Origin: Panorpa germanica
Lineage: Eukaryota > Arthropoda > Insecta > Mecoptera > Panorpidae
DNA: 64,000 bases
Direction: 5' to 3'
NCBI GenBank assembly: GCA_963678705.1
Contig: OY783207.1
Coordinates: forward strand, 6,200,001-6,264,000
Made by a program: the position numbers and the translations under genes. Shown in pieces: positions 33,758-46,412 of the stretch. Below the pieces are notes generated by a model that had not been told where the DNA came from, searched no databases, and was given only the letters and a program-made list of their open reading frames with translations. Position 1 is the first letter of the stretch. Each line of letters opens with the position of its first letter.

Positions 33758-34309
33758 TCAAAATTTTTCGCAATTTAGTTCAGAGAATGCCATTTTTAGA
33801 ACACGATTATTCGGACAAGAGTGTTCCTCGGAACCACTGGTCTGTGATACTTCATTTTCGTTATTCACCATCTGAGACCTTACGATTTTAGTGCCCTTAC
33901 TTATTAGAAACGAAGCGGTTCCAGACGAAGTCCTAGTTGAAGTACATTGTGTATCTTCTGGTGAAGAAGCCTCGGGGCAGGTACTTTACACTCGGTTGGA
34001 AATCGTCTTTTTTGAATGTACTCCATTCTGATCGTCCATCCGTTTCCCTTTGAAGATTTTTATTACGTTATCTGAATCAAATATATTTCTTATTTGAAAC
34101 CTTTTGTACTTCGTAAAAGTGGAAATAAATTGCGTACTAAATAAATATACGTTATTTTTAGATTGTTCTATATTTGAAATGTTCTTTTCAAAATCGTTGA
34201 TACTTCTAAACAAATATTGTTTATACAAAAGGAAAAGTTTTTTTTTTCTGTAACGTATATGCACTTTTAACTTTAGGACTTTTTTCTTAACGTCTAGGTT
34301 GTTATTATC
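33758..34309 (-). pseudogene. Unrecognised 182-codon frame broken by one TAA
   Basis: I do not recognise this protein. On the minus strand one frame stays open from 34309 to the TGA at 33758-33760, except for a single TAA at 33986-33988: 107 sense codons before it and 75 after. No ATG opens it; the first ATG is internal. The upstream part is rich in Lys, Asn, Ile and Phe with basic clusters (RYRKKK, FKGKRMDD). The downstream part is rich in Ser, Thr, Glu and Asn (CPEASSPEDTQCTSTRTSSG, then VSQTSGSEEHSCPNN) and uses GC-containing codons such as TCG, ACC and GCT that chance frames here seldom show. It could be a recently inactivated gene, part of an unknown transposon ORF, or an exon pair. No polyadenylation signal, zinc finger, membrane segment or catalytic motif was seen. 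Confidence 0.4.
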
Positions 34310-34456
34310 TTAGATCATATTTTTATATTTTGTGTTAGTTTTAAGAAGACAAGTGTAGAAATTTGCAGAATATACTCACTCATTAGAGAATTACTTTAAC
34401 TGGTGTGCGGCCTTAGTCGAAGGTTCTCCAAGAAATAAAACACCAACGCTTCTTAA

Positions 34457-34885
34457 TGGGCTTGTGCCCTATGTCTTAATTTCTATAAAACTGTGCTATA
34501 TTTTGATAAAGTTGTTTACTAGAACTTCAAATGTTCAATTATTTTTTAACAACTACTTATATGATAGATAAGAGATATTAATAATTTAAAAAGTCATGAA
34601 GACATGTGTCATCACGTCCGCTAAGATGCTATCTCTTTTATACAACAGAGCGTAAAAGAGATAGCATATTCAACATAAATCTCTTATTCATATAAAATAT
34701 AAGTGACCTATCCTTAATAGTACAGACATGTTACGTCATAAATATGGCCGACATCTGTAGCTCTAAAACTACAATTCAAACGTTTAATTGCTATATCTCC
34801 GTAAACATTTAGATATCTATTAAAATAAAAACGCCAATATACATTTATTAACATCAATTTGTAAAATCATTCTTAAAAATAGATA
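34457..34885. mobile_element. TGGGCTTGTG element, copy 2, inverted and truncated
   Basis: The end TGGGCTTGTGCCCTATGTCT at 34457 matches the complement of the right end of the copy at 12080. The body reaches the block containing TTGCTATATCTCCGTAAACA and fades at about 34885, so one terminal repeat is lost. It contains a perfect 15-base stem, ATGCTATCTCTTTTA paired with TAAAAGAGATAGCAT around a 12-base loop (34626-34667), absent in this form from the other copies. Confidence 0.65.
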
Positions 34886-36062
34886 ACAAGGTATATAAAA
34901 TACATAAAATATTCAGTAATTTAGTGCGATGATAGTTCATATTCTAAATAATTTTTCAGTTATTAATTTAAATATCATTTGTAATTAAGTGCGTTCTAGA
35001 AAGATCGACTTGTGGGATAACAATACTTTTTAGTGAAATAGCATTACTGAAAATCTTACGTGACATTTCAATTACTTACTACCGAATATGAAGATTTAAA
35101 GAATCGTGAAATCAGCTTGTCTACTTATTGGAAGAAGCAAACTATTACTCCGAAACATACAATAAGTTTAATTTACTTAGTAGTTTTATATAGTAATATT
35201 TTATAATATAAAATTAGTACAACATACATAACTTAATAATACATAAACTTACAAAGGTATTTAAAGTTTTAAGTATATTTATTTCAAGACTTATGTAATC
35301 ATTGTGACTTATTCGGCGTAACATACACGCCATTTGTGCTCAATAATTAAACTATATATTCCCATTTTATTCTCAGACTAAATAAATTACAAGTTGATTA
35401 TTCTCCCAAACTTCTTTATCGTGAATGAATGTATAATTAAACGAATACATTGTCTGAGACCTTACCTGATTTACCACCTGACTGATATTCAGACTGTCTG
35501 ACTCCCTGACTGCCTGCCTGCCTGCGCTTGGTTGATCTGTAACACCTGTTCTGAATGTTACACAATTTACTTGACGCGACTAGGGACGTGTGCTTGTGTA
35601 CTGATTTACAAACCGTTACTTAATAATCAGTAACGAAATATCTCGAAAAAAAATCATGTTTTTAAAAGCAGTTATTGTAATTTATAAAATGATAGTTTCA
35701 ACAAGTACGCGTCCTTTCTTTTCCATATTACTAATCTCAGTACCGAATTTTAAATCTTGAATTTTGATAAAACTGTGTATAATGTTGTCAGATTGAATAT
35801 ATTAGGTATCACGGGATAAAAATTGTATTTAATTTTAACCATTGCCGAGCAAAATTGTCAGGCCGCTTCGAATTGCGGCCCCTAGACATTTATCTTACTC
35901 ATCTTTTGGTTTTTCGGAATGCGGGACCGTCTCACGTATTCCGGGACGTCTGCAATATTTGGTATACGAACAGGTTCAATACATAGAAGTATATTGAATA
36001 GTTGTCCTCCAAAGTGACGTCAAGTTAACGGACAACTTTTTCTTTCTGTTTTTAACCCTAAT
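34886..36062. other. AT-rich stretch with simple repeat and GC hairpin patch
   Basis: A (CTGA/CTGC)n simple repeat lies at about 35488-35526. A GC-rich patch at 35850-35955 contains the stem GGCCGC TTCGAATT GCGGCC (35861-35880) and two near-direct words, GCGGGACCGTCT and CCGGGACGTCT. This patch may be the edge of an unrecognised transposon. Confidence 0.35.
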
Positions 36063-36592
36063 TGGGTTTTATACTAATTTTTTAGAGGTCGATTTTTTAA
36101 TTCTATATTGAAGTATAGGTAAATAAACGTATAATGGCGTTTTTCTTTTATTAAATATTCAAAAATTGACGGATATACATCTATTTAAAGTTTGAATTTT
36201 GTTTCATTGCGTGATTTTTTTGTTGTTATCCTACTATTTGATGACGTCACGAATTGAAAAAGATATAAGCAATGTAATTTATTTTTCGTTTTACATCACA
36301 TTGAAACATTATCTATTAGTCTAAAAACATTAAATAACTAGTTTAATATTGCATATCTTTTCCACTTCTCTCGTGGAACTGTGATGGTAAAGGTAGGCAA
36401 ATGATAGTGGAGAACTGAAGTTATTTTTTGTAAATTTTTACCATTTTAATTATTAAAGGGAAAAAATAATTATTTCAATAGCTGATATCTTCTATAGTAT
36501 AGCGAATATAATTGGATATTTGAGGTTTTGATAGCCAACTTTATCAATATGCAGTGCAGTTTTCTATAAATTCAGTTATGGGTCACAACCCA
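36063..36592. mobile_element. TGGGCTTGTG element, copy 3
   Basis: Same orientation as the copy at 12080. The ends are TGGGTTTTATAC and GGGTCACAACCCA, an imperfect inverted pair flanked by CTAAT and ATTAG. Shared body landmarks include GAGGTCGATTTTTTAATTC, ATTGACGGATATACATCTAT and AGCCAACTTTATCAATAT. It is 530 bases, with two or three internal gaps relative to copy 1. Confidence 0.65.
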
Positions 36593-39500
36593 ATTAGGAA
36601 CGCTTGTCCTGTTTAGATTATCAAACTAATAAAACTAAAATAATTAAAACTCAATGCTTTTCTGTTCGTTTTTTAATTTAATTCGAACTACATTCAATAT
36701 TTTACACAGCAAATTCAAGTAACATTAGCGATAACTGGCTGCTGTACAAGAAAAAAAATGATTATTTTCTTATGAATACATTTTAATTCTGTTAAATATT
36801 AATTCAATTTACCCTAATAATTGTACTAAAAAGAGGGGTAAAAAAAATCTTTTCCAGATGCCCCGGTTGACGGCTTGATGTAATACTACCCTACCGCTAC
36901 CCTAAAGTTTTTATGATGCTAATGTAAAATGGAACAACAGATGGCACAAGCTCTGAATTTAGTTGAAGTAAAGCTTTTTTAAGTCACGCTGGAGAATAGA
37001 CCGTAAAATGACGAAAGCCGAACATGGTAAAATGTACTGGAAGAGTGTGTAGTCAAGTTTTTCTTATATAACAGGTTTTAGAAATAAATAAATATTTAAT
37101 CAGGTTCCTTAAAGCAAGTAAAATGGTTTTATTATTAATGTGAAGGATATTGATTCATCAAAAAACTCTGATAATTAACTAAAAAGGGTTACTCATTTTA
37201 TGGGGACTTTACAAACATAAATATGCTGTTCTAACTTGACTAAACATGCTTTTATACATCGGCTTATTTTTCTGTTCTTATTTTTAGAGATTGTAACAAG
37301 AACCCGAACGTTGAGAGGAGCCCAAAATTTTTACATCTAGTTGTGTCTTGTTGTACTTAAAGTAACTAGTGTAAATTAAATTAAAAAAACACTTTAAAAA
37401 ATATCAATTCTATAAAAAAGGAAAAAACGTCAAAATATGTTATTATTTATTTTTGTTCTTTTCGTTAAGAATATTTCAAAACTTCATCCAGCTCTTTTTA
37501 AAATTAGTAGATTTAAAGGAGGCAGAAATTACCTAAATTACCGCAGTAATGATTTCTTCTATCATGCTGAGGAAGAAGAAATTATTCGACTTTGAAATAT
37601 AAAAGAATTGGCTGAGTTAGTAAAAGTAAAATAAGCTACACTTTCTTCAGTTTTGTAGATGTTGTTACCGCTTTCTTTTTATTTCTTACTTTATAGTTCC
37701 TTCTCTGTATAGAGGCATGCTTAGTTTCTTATATTAATATAGGTAACAAAGTACCAGGAAATGTTCCCAGAATAAACTTATAATTGATAATATATTACAA
37801 TTAAGACGATTTTGATAGACTGTAAAAAGAAAACTTATGGTAGTTGCCCAACTAAAATCTCATTGGAAGATTGTTATATACCGAGTAGCTAGATTGTTTT
37901 AAGATAGTGATGTCTTCAAAGTACACCCTCTTGCAATAAACGTGTCTATCTCCTACTCTAATATTTTGTCATAAACTAATATAATTAATTTAAAACTCAC
38001 CATAAATTCTCTTTATTATAAATAGGTTTCTTTTTGTAATTTTTAAAACGATTAAATTCTGAAATATTTATTACCTTCCCAAGTATTGTCTATAAGTTAA
38101 ACATTTAAAATAGTAACTGCAAATTATCTTTTCCTTATAATTATTTCATGACCTTAGTAATTTTTGAAATAAAATAATCATCGTAGGTATAAATAAATCA
38201 TTAAACTTGTGAAAGTTCAGAAAAAGATACATTTCTTACAACTTTTTCTTGCGAGAGTCTTTATTGGAACACGTTGAGGAAGTCTCATTGGAACACGTAA
38301 TTAAATTATAAGTTATTCCACGAGTAGAATAATAAAGTTATTTAAAGGAATGCGTTGTGTAATTGGGAACGAACCACCCTACCGGGTGGTGTACAGCATA
38401 GAAGTCCGTAGAGAATTGAACTCAAAGTATCTGTATATAGCGTATACTATATTGATTTTATAATAGTAAAACTTGAAATAATAGTACATTGTTTTGTTAC
38501 AATTTAGGTAACATATAATTAAAACAACCGAAATATAAAAACTCGTAGACAGAATATGTATATCATGTGTAACTATATAAAATTATTACTTAAAAGACGA
38601 GAAATAAATGTAATATTTCGAAAATATACTTTTATTAACTTAAAGGAAGTGGTTTTTAGAAAAATAAATTTAATGTTTTTATTATTGTTATGAATAATTA
38701 AGTTTACAAATTCTGTTTACTAATAATTGCTGCAATATCACTTATTATATTCTGAGATTCATCTAGGACTCTATCCAAGATTCAGCAGCGTCAGGTTACG
38801 CACTCTTGATTCTTAGATTCAGAACAGCTGACAGCAAACTTATCTGCATTACTGAAAGTAGTGATGCATCACTAATCCTTTATTTTACTGGCACAGATTT
38901 TTTAAAAATCTTATAACAAAATTTCAATAGTTGGTAAAAATAAAACGTGTTACATTTCAAACTAAAAGTATTATTTAAAGACTTGGTTATTTCAAATTTA
39001 ATCAACTAAAATGATTTGATCTTCTGTTTTTTATGTAAATTACAAATCTGTGATACCTACTGTTATTACTATAATCGTATATTATTCCGCACGTAGCTAG
39101 TTACAGGATGTAGAGATGCAGTGAGCCAAACAAACTACTCCTGATTACTATTCTAATTCGCGATGATGCTGCGGGCTATCAAGTCATCACGACTTCGGCA
39201 CGGGCCCAACCGGCTGCTGGCTGCTGGGTCCTGACGACCATACTCTGCTTCTACAATAGAATGAGAGCTTCGTTTTTGTTTCATTTCGAGATATGGGATT
39301 AGATCGTTTCATAATTGAGCCCACATTACCCTGCGGCAAAAAACACACGGCGTGCCGTGCCGTGCCATGACGGACCGAATGCCGACTGAGTAATTAAAAT
39401 AATGGTTTACGTTTTGGAGATATGAAAGAACAACATTGGCCATTAAATTATGATTTATATGTAGACTCAGTTAGTTATATATAACAGATTTATATATGAA

Positions 39501-39766
39501 ACTAAAATATATAAAAAGCATGAATCTATATACAAAATTTGTATTATAACTTTTCAATTCTTATCTTGTCAAAATAAGAAGATATTAAGCATATCTTAGT
39601 TGCAATTTCCAGCAAGAAAGCAAGAAGGAATGAGTTGGTAGTGGCGGATATAGAAATTGGTTTTGGTGTTGCCAGAAATGCAAATGCAGTTGGTGTTACC
39701 AGAATATGAAATAATAATTGGTATTGCCAAAGGTGTAAATAATAGTTAGTGATACAATATTAAAAC
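36593..39766. other. AT-rich stretch ending in a GC-rich patch
   Basis: A strong small hairpin, ACCACCC TACC GGGTGGT, is at 38373-38390. The patch 39100-39410 is GC-richer, with GGCTGCTGGCTGCTGGGTCC and a GTGCC triple repeat (39352-39367), but no frame is persuasive and no repeat family is recognised. Confidence 0.35.
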
Positions 39767-40105
39767 CAGGGGCGGCCTTAGTCATTGCGAGGCCACAGGC
39801 GGCAGATCTTTGCGAGACCACGGGGCGGCAGATCTATGCAAGGCACTTGTTCTTTGTGTAATTTATGTAAATTGTTTTAAAATTTTGTATTGGAAAATTT
39901 ATATAAGTTAACGACAAATATTAATGATGATAAACTAAGGTACTAAGGTAAATACTTTAAAAGATATACGCAGGGATTCAAATGGATTTTCTAAAGCGCA
40001 AAGCGCGAGATTCAAATACAAATATAGTAATTAATTTTTCTACTTGGGTTGTTGCATGAGAATGCGAGGCCTCGGGCGATTGCCCTGCATGCCACCCCCT
40101 AAGGC
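39767..40105. repeat. GC-rich, possibly hAT-related repeat
   Basis: It begins CAGGGGCGGCCTTAG, a phrase common at the ends of old insect DNA transposons, followed by two tandem 26-base units ending GGCGGCAGATCT. GC-rich sequence returns at 40058-40105 (GCGAGGCCTCGGGCGATTGC, CCACCCCCTAAGG). The termini are not clean inverted repeats. A donor-like AAAG|GTAAGT follows at about 40117. Confidence 0.35.
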
Positions 40106-42863
40106 TTGATTAAAGGTAAGTTACTAATATTAATTAAAATATTGATGAATGATGAGTGACGAATACTTCTTTGCTCTTTTATCATTCACATAGGTGTCTC
40201 GGTAAATTGTTCGACCAGTATCGCTCCCTGGCACTTTAAAAGTATTCCGAGAACGATAGGTTCAGTACCACTGCCCTCATAGTACTTGTAGAGTTCGATA
40301 TTGGTATGAAACTCCTGATCAATTAATTATAATGGACTGGTTAGTGCTTATTAGTTATTACCAGCGTTCGATAACGATACAAATCCGACGTTACAATGGT
40401 CATAACGACGTCCGATGAACCAATAACGCCGGTATGATAACGAATCGATTAAACTTACCCCACGACCTGTGAGAGAAGCGTATTGTGTATTATTACTTTA
40501 ACCACAACGTATTGAACACGTTTTTTACACTAAATTCTACAGGGACAGAAATCAGAGAGTAAAACATGATACACTGAAAAATGAAATCGAGCGTATTTTT
40601 AAATTAAAGTTATATTAGTATTGTCCTCGCGCAGTTATCAGTACATTCGGTTTGGGGTTACATGGAACAAATAAAACTCCATTGTTTGATTACGTGTTTT
40701 GTGGTTTAGGGGTAATAGAGAGGGATGAGGGAGGTGATTTATTCTCATTTGGAAGTAATTGGGAATTTTCAACAATATTAGAGATCAAAGGAATTATTTT
40801 GAACAGAGTAGGAGGAATGTTTATTTCCAGTATTCAATACAAATGATTTACCTTATTAGTATTGAATATATATTGACTGTCTGTGTACCGGGAAATGATC
40901 AATTTTGTTTGTGTATTGTTTGCCAATCAAATATCAATCAGAAAATATATTTGTTGTACACTATATTTCTCTAATTTAATATATAAAAGACGATCGAACA
41001 TCAATAGTGGAAAAATCTAATTTATTTAATCAGTATCGAATTTACGATTAGAAACTATAAAGAAGCAGTCCTTTTTACAGGAATAAGCATAACTTTTAAT
41101 AATTGCATTTTGTTATTATATCAGGAATAATACACATGTACATTTATTTAATAATTATTATTTTAATAATATGTATTTATATTTTATTATATAATTACTC
41201 ATAATAATTTCTTACATACATAGTTTACAGTAAGACAATGCTAATGCAGAATGCATCCCCCTTTCTCTTTCAAATACATCATCGTACGTTTTGGACCTCA
41301 TATTCATTCGTAATAATAACGTTCAAGGTAGTAACCCTACAAATAAAGACGTTGATAATCAAATCAAAATAAATTGCTTACAAAAGCAAATTATATAATA
41401 TCAGCTAAACACAGTTACATGTATTAAAGGTTTATTTAACATAAAAAAGGTTACCTATTATGAAGATGAAGTTATCCAAATATAATGCTTAATTAATTGG
41501 AATATTAATATGTTTTGAAATTACAGGTCTATTTTCCACTATTATATTTATATTTTTAAAAGAATATTCTATTATTGTAGATTGATTTAATTATCAGGAT
41601 ATTTTATTAAATCATATGTCGTCTTTTTATATTTAATTTATTTTACAACATTTATAGTATATTAACAATATTCATTGTCACTTATTAAACTATTACTCAT
41701 AAAACCAACAGCTTGCTTTTTCTAACGTTGTTGACTAGCTGACTACCTGAAATGTAAATATTTAAGGCGCCAATTTTAAATTAATATAATTGCTTACAGA
41801 ACTATTTTAAGCTAAATTTGAGATATTACTAGTTAGAGAACATTACTAGGTTTCATTGAAGTAAAATGTTAGAATGTATCCGCTTCTATACTTATCGGAT
41901 ATAGTTTTCTTCGTTTTGAAATAACTTTTCTATGCAGTATTCTATTCGTATGACATGACTATGTATAGAAAACTACTGGTATATTGATTTTTTGTACATT
42001 TCCTTCTTTTTTACAACTTTATTTTGTAATGTAGTTGTTTCTTACAGCTTTGTTTTGTCTGTGCCTTTTTTGTTAGTTTGTTTTATTGTGTTCAAGCAGT
42101 TGGCTTTTATTGCGTCAAAACTGTTGTGACATTTACTTAGAGTTGAGTTTTTTGTTGTGAAAACTAAAAAATAAAAACTAATGTAGTTGTATCGAGTGAA
42201 CTACGTTACATTTTTAGTTCTAAATAACACTAATTTGTTTTTAGTGTGTTAGTGTGTGTTTAGTGTAGTACAATATATCGAAATTAAAATTTGAATGACT
42301 TCTAAAACACTTATATAGTAAAGCCTCATTCCCACTCACTATTTTCATATTTAATTTACTGCTTTTATCTAATAATTTAATTTAGATTTTAATTTGAGTT
42401 TAGTTAATTTAGTTGGTAATTACATTAATTTAATTTTAATTAAGGTAATTAAATTTTGACAGTTCGACAGTTGGACAAAATTAAAAGTGAAATTTGTGAA
42501 GGTGGAGATTTTTATATCTTTATTTTTGATACACTAACATTAAACTTCTTTTAAATATAAATTCTACTGCACAGATTGTCACATTTTGGAGCTTATAATA
42601 TAATATAGTTTTTCTTAATTTAATATTTTTAATTTAAAACATTTTACCTTGTAAGGTTCTAAAAAAAACTAAGAAAACTTAAAAAATAAATTTAATTAAA
42701 AATAGTATTGAATGACTACGCATATTGCCATATGTTAAACAATTTAAATTAAATACAAAATACAAAATTAAATTAAAGTAGTGAGTAGAAATGATACATA
42801 AGCAAAACTGAAACTTTGAAAATAAATAGTGTAATATGTTGTTGAGAACGTATGCGTACTTAC
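40106..42863. other. AT-rich non-coding stretch
   Basis: Several frames of 60-70 codons are AT-biased and unconvincing. No repeat family found elsewhere in the window occurs here. Confidence 0.4.
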
Positions 42864-42915
42864 TAGCTTGAAAACGGACCCCTTTACAGGTTGCAGGTGC
42901 AAAAGGTTCACTCAT
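42864..42915 (-). other. Candidate first coding exon on the minus strand
   Basis: Reading from 42915 the minus strand gives ATG then MSEPFAPATCKGVRFQA and reaches a donor-like GCTA|GTAAGTAC at 42863. The 52 bases are GC-richer than their flanks. Beyond the donor the frame runs into AT-rich, low-complexity sequence, which fits an intron. Nothing upstream (promoter, earlier exon) was identified, and the downstream exon is not visible. Confidence 0.25.
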
Positions 42916-45789
42916 CTACATAATGGTTGATTTTTATATATATTTTACAGAATATTGTTAAAAACTAACATTCACTTTTGCCGAATCCTTCACGTGGGCC
43001 CTAACTTTCGTCAGAGGCTTTCAAGTTCTAAAAAAATTAGGTAAAACCTAAATTTCTTAAGGTACTATTTTTATCACATATTATAGTATTTATTCTCAAA
43101 ATTTTAGCTTTCACGTAGGCCTGGGGGCTCAGCGATCTTGGACTATTTATTTGTAAGTCAATTAGAAATAAGAAACTACGTATTACTTTTCAATCAATAC
43201 AAAACTTCTTCTCATTAATTCTAAATGCTTTCCAAAGAAACAAGATTGGTCAACGTAATATTATTTAATATTGAAAATGATTTTCTTTATTACCTCTCTA
43301 TTAGTATAATATTAAATAAATAAGACATAACTTTTTAGAAGTAATTTAAATAACAAAGTTCATTACATTACATTAGCTCTAATATATCGATACTTGAATT
43401 ATTTACCCTATTTATAAAGTTATTTTAATTTAGTTATTTTCTATTTATTCATATTTTAAAAAGAATTAAGTTGGTCAAAGATAATAATCCTATAAAACAG
43501 CTGCTACATCGATCGTAACACTGACCTGCCACACCAAGAAACCCACCCCTTGCGTTTCAACACCCTGTAGCTGCCACAATATATAAACTTTTCTCTGATG
43601 AAGTTTTAGTAGAGAGTGTACTGCGAATAAAAATAGGATATCACTCACTCGTTCACTAATTTGTTGATTGCATCAATCTATTCGATTGATTAATAATGAC
43701 AATGGCTATTATATCCATGAAATTTATACATCATTGATCACATTAAATATTTATTGCATCAAACGATATAATATGATATGAAAAATATTAATCAAAACTT
43801 GAAAAATTATGGGTAACAAATCGAGTAATATTTCAATTAAAAATCGATGAAAAATGGAAATACTAGTGAATAATTTTAATAACCACATTATACAAAATGG
43901 AGTTGTTTGCTTGTCTACTATTTTATAAAATTGTAAATAATGTAATAAAGAGACAAATTGTTATAAAAAAATGTATAAGAAAGTTTATGTTATGTTCTAT
44001 TAAACAAATGTAGCTTATTACCATGACGGGTCACGTGTTATATAACTAACTATTTTATCATGAATAACTATGCTCTATGGTTCTAATGTCTTTTCTTTAT
44101 TTTGGAATGGTCACCAGTTGCATGAAAACTGGTTTCCTTGGTTAATTTCAAGGTTCATTTTCTTCTAGAATAGATATTTGACTTGCAGTCCAACTTTCAC
44201 ACTTTAATAGCTTACAAGCTTATTAAAAAGTGTTACATTTTTTATCTGGATATTAAATTCAATCCCAATTAGAATATTATTTATTTTGAAGTCATAGTTT
44301 ATGATTTCATAAAATGACTTTATTTCCAAACTTTAAAACTTCATATTTCGAAAATATGTAAAACAAGAAACATAAAAATGATACATTTTATTGTTATGTT
44401 TGTATAAAAGTTTTATTTGTTAAGAAAACCCAGAAAACTTTTTAAAAATCTAAAAAAAATCACTAGAAAATATAGTTTTGAAAATATTTATTGTATTTAT
44501 TTTTAAATAGAACAAGTAAATAATAAGTAATAAAGTAAATGTGTGCCAAGAAACAAATAAACTTTTATATTTCTATTATATAATAAATGTAATAGTTTCC
44601 TCTGTGACTAAAACTTAGGTTTCTTATCTATTTAATCCTTAGTTTATCATAAAGACCCCATCAACTATGAGTTTGTCCATATAGTATTCTTATAACCAGC
44701 AACATCGACTCTGTACTAAAAATAAAATACGGAAGAGTAAAAAAGTCATAAAGTTCTTCGAACATTGCGCCATCTCTTAGCGTGATGATGATGACATCAT
44801 TTCTTATGGATTACGACGGCACTAAAATCATTAACTTGCTCATTTCTAACGACCATATCGTTTGCAAGTGCTTTTATAACATACTATTACTACTAAGATG
44901 GTACAGATACATTCATTTTGCATATCGTTACTTCAAGTATGCTCTTAAAGTCATCGGGAAGTAACAACAAGGAAACATTCTCTCAAAACCTCAAAGATCT
45001 TTTATTTGTGTTGGAATGAATCGTCAATGAAATGATCGTCTAATGATCGTTCTTTAATTGCGTAAAATGTATTTATACAGTTTTTGAAAAAAAATTTGTC
45101 TATCGTTAGCTAAAAGTGTTAAAGAGATCATTGATCAAAATCTAGGCTGTAAATAAATTGGTCGAAAACATTATTTCAAACGTCTCTTTCTTGGTTAAAG
45201 CTGCACTGCGAAAATAAATCCGAAATTCTGTAATACTCAACGTATTATCATATCAAATGTACACGAAACAAAATCACTGCACTACAAAATCGGTTCAAAT
45301 CAGTGCAGTTGCGCAAATTTACCTTTACAAATTGTATTAATAAAAATAAAGTAAAAATCAATTAATTTATAAAGCATATGTTAAGTAATTACAAAAATAT
45401 GTATATTTGTATGTAAAAATGAATTTGTATTACATGTAACAAGTGCTCTAATTGAAATAGCTCCCTCTTAATGACCCTGCTATTAATATTCTGTTGTATT
45501 TGAATTTCTTGTTTATTTTTCATTAAAACTTGCACAATATTTCATATATATTAAATAAAATTAGCTACAGGCGTTTTATTAAATAAATAGTCTGGAAAAT
45601 CTGCATGCTTTCTGTGTATTGGCACATTGTTGCGAATATTACAACATGTAAATTGGTTTTGTTTTCCACTCTATTGTTAATAAAAGTAAAAGTTTTGTTT
45701 TATATTTTTATATTCGCATTTTATTTATTGTTCATTCTTTATAGATTATTCAAGTAAAATAAATTTATTATCCTATTAAAAAAAATCGA
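42916..45789. other. AT-rich stretch with small GC patches
   Basis: GC-richer words at 42980-43010 (CCTTCACGTGGGCCC) and 43115-43140 (TAGGCCTGGGGGCTCAGCG) look like two ends of an old element but do not pair. A TATATAA at 43580 follows a GC-richer stretch (43515-43575) and could be a TATA box; nothing downstream supports a gene. At 45150-45215 there is a diverged relative of the MITE at 31120. Confidence 0.3.
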
Positions 45790-46205
45790 TAAGTCAATTC
45801 ATTTATTTCATGTAAAATATACAGCATTTTCAAAATTGGTGCGTTATTTGAATAACTTTGTTTTTCAAAATTTGAGATTTGTAAATTGGCTGGCAAAATT
45901 AACTTACATACCAAATTTAAACTTTTTAGCACAATTTCTACCTTTATTAAATGTCACCGTGCCCCTAAATTTAAAATTTTTAAATATTAATTTAAATTTA
46001 TACCTGGTCCGTAATTTTTATAACGCCCCTTTTTTATTTTCAAAATTATGAAATATTTTTATAGTCAACAGCAAAATACATATGCAAAATTTCAACTTTC
46101 TATCATTCGATATTTACAGTTTTAATTTGTTTTTCTGTTAAAATTACGGCCTTTCAGAAAAATCCGAGAACGTCAAAAGTCTTAGAATTGTTTTCTCTAG
46201 CTACT
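45790..46205 (+). repeat. Hairpin-headed repeat, distant copy 6 (headless)
   Basis: The body and tail of the array at 23.9-28.8 kb recur here: TGCGTTATTTGAATAACTTT, the block before CCGTGCCCCTAAATTTAAAA, GCAAAATTTCAACTTTCTAT and CGTCAAAAGTCTTAGAATTG. The hairpin head and the last part of the tail are missing. Divergence is higher than within the array. Confidence 0.65.
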
Positions 46206-46295
46206 ATAACAGTGTTATTTAAATTCTTAACAGCTTAGATCAAGTTTAATATTCAATATATGGTTAACCGCACCACTAAAATCCATTGAAAGTGA

Positions 46296-46412
46296 TTAGT
46301 GCCCAAAGCAAGGAATCCTGACAGCGGCCTTGGAGGACGCCGGAAACCGACGTTGAGGTATGGGGCGGGTTACGGATACAGGGGGCACCCACGGGGACGA
46401 AGCTCTCGTTAA
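46296..46412 (+). other. GC-rich 38-codon open stretch, coding remnant?
   Basis: In a sharply GC-rich patch the plus strand is open from 46296 to TAA at 46410-46412 and reads a Gly/Arg/Tyr-rich peptide including GLGGRRKPTLRYGAGYGYRG. A donor-like GAG|GTATGG sits at about 46357. Such patches usually mark transposon bodies or exons in this kind of genome. I recognise no family, and composition alone could keep so short a frame open. Confidence 0.25.

Noticed and set aside
43560-43640. TATATAA at 43580 as a core promoter
   Set aside because: Such words are frequent by chance in AT-rich DNA, and no exon or open frame follows.
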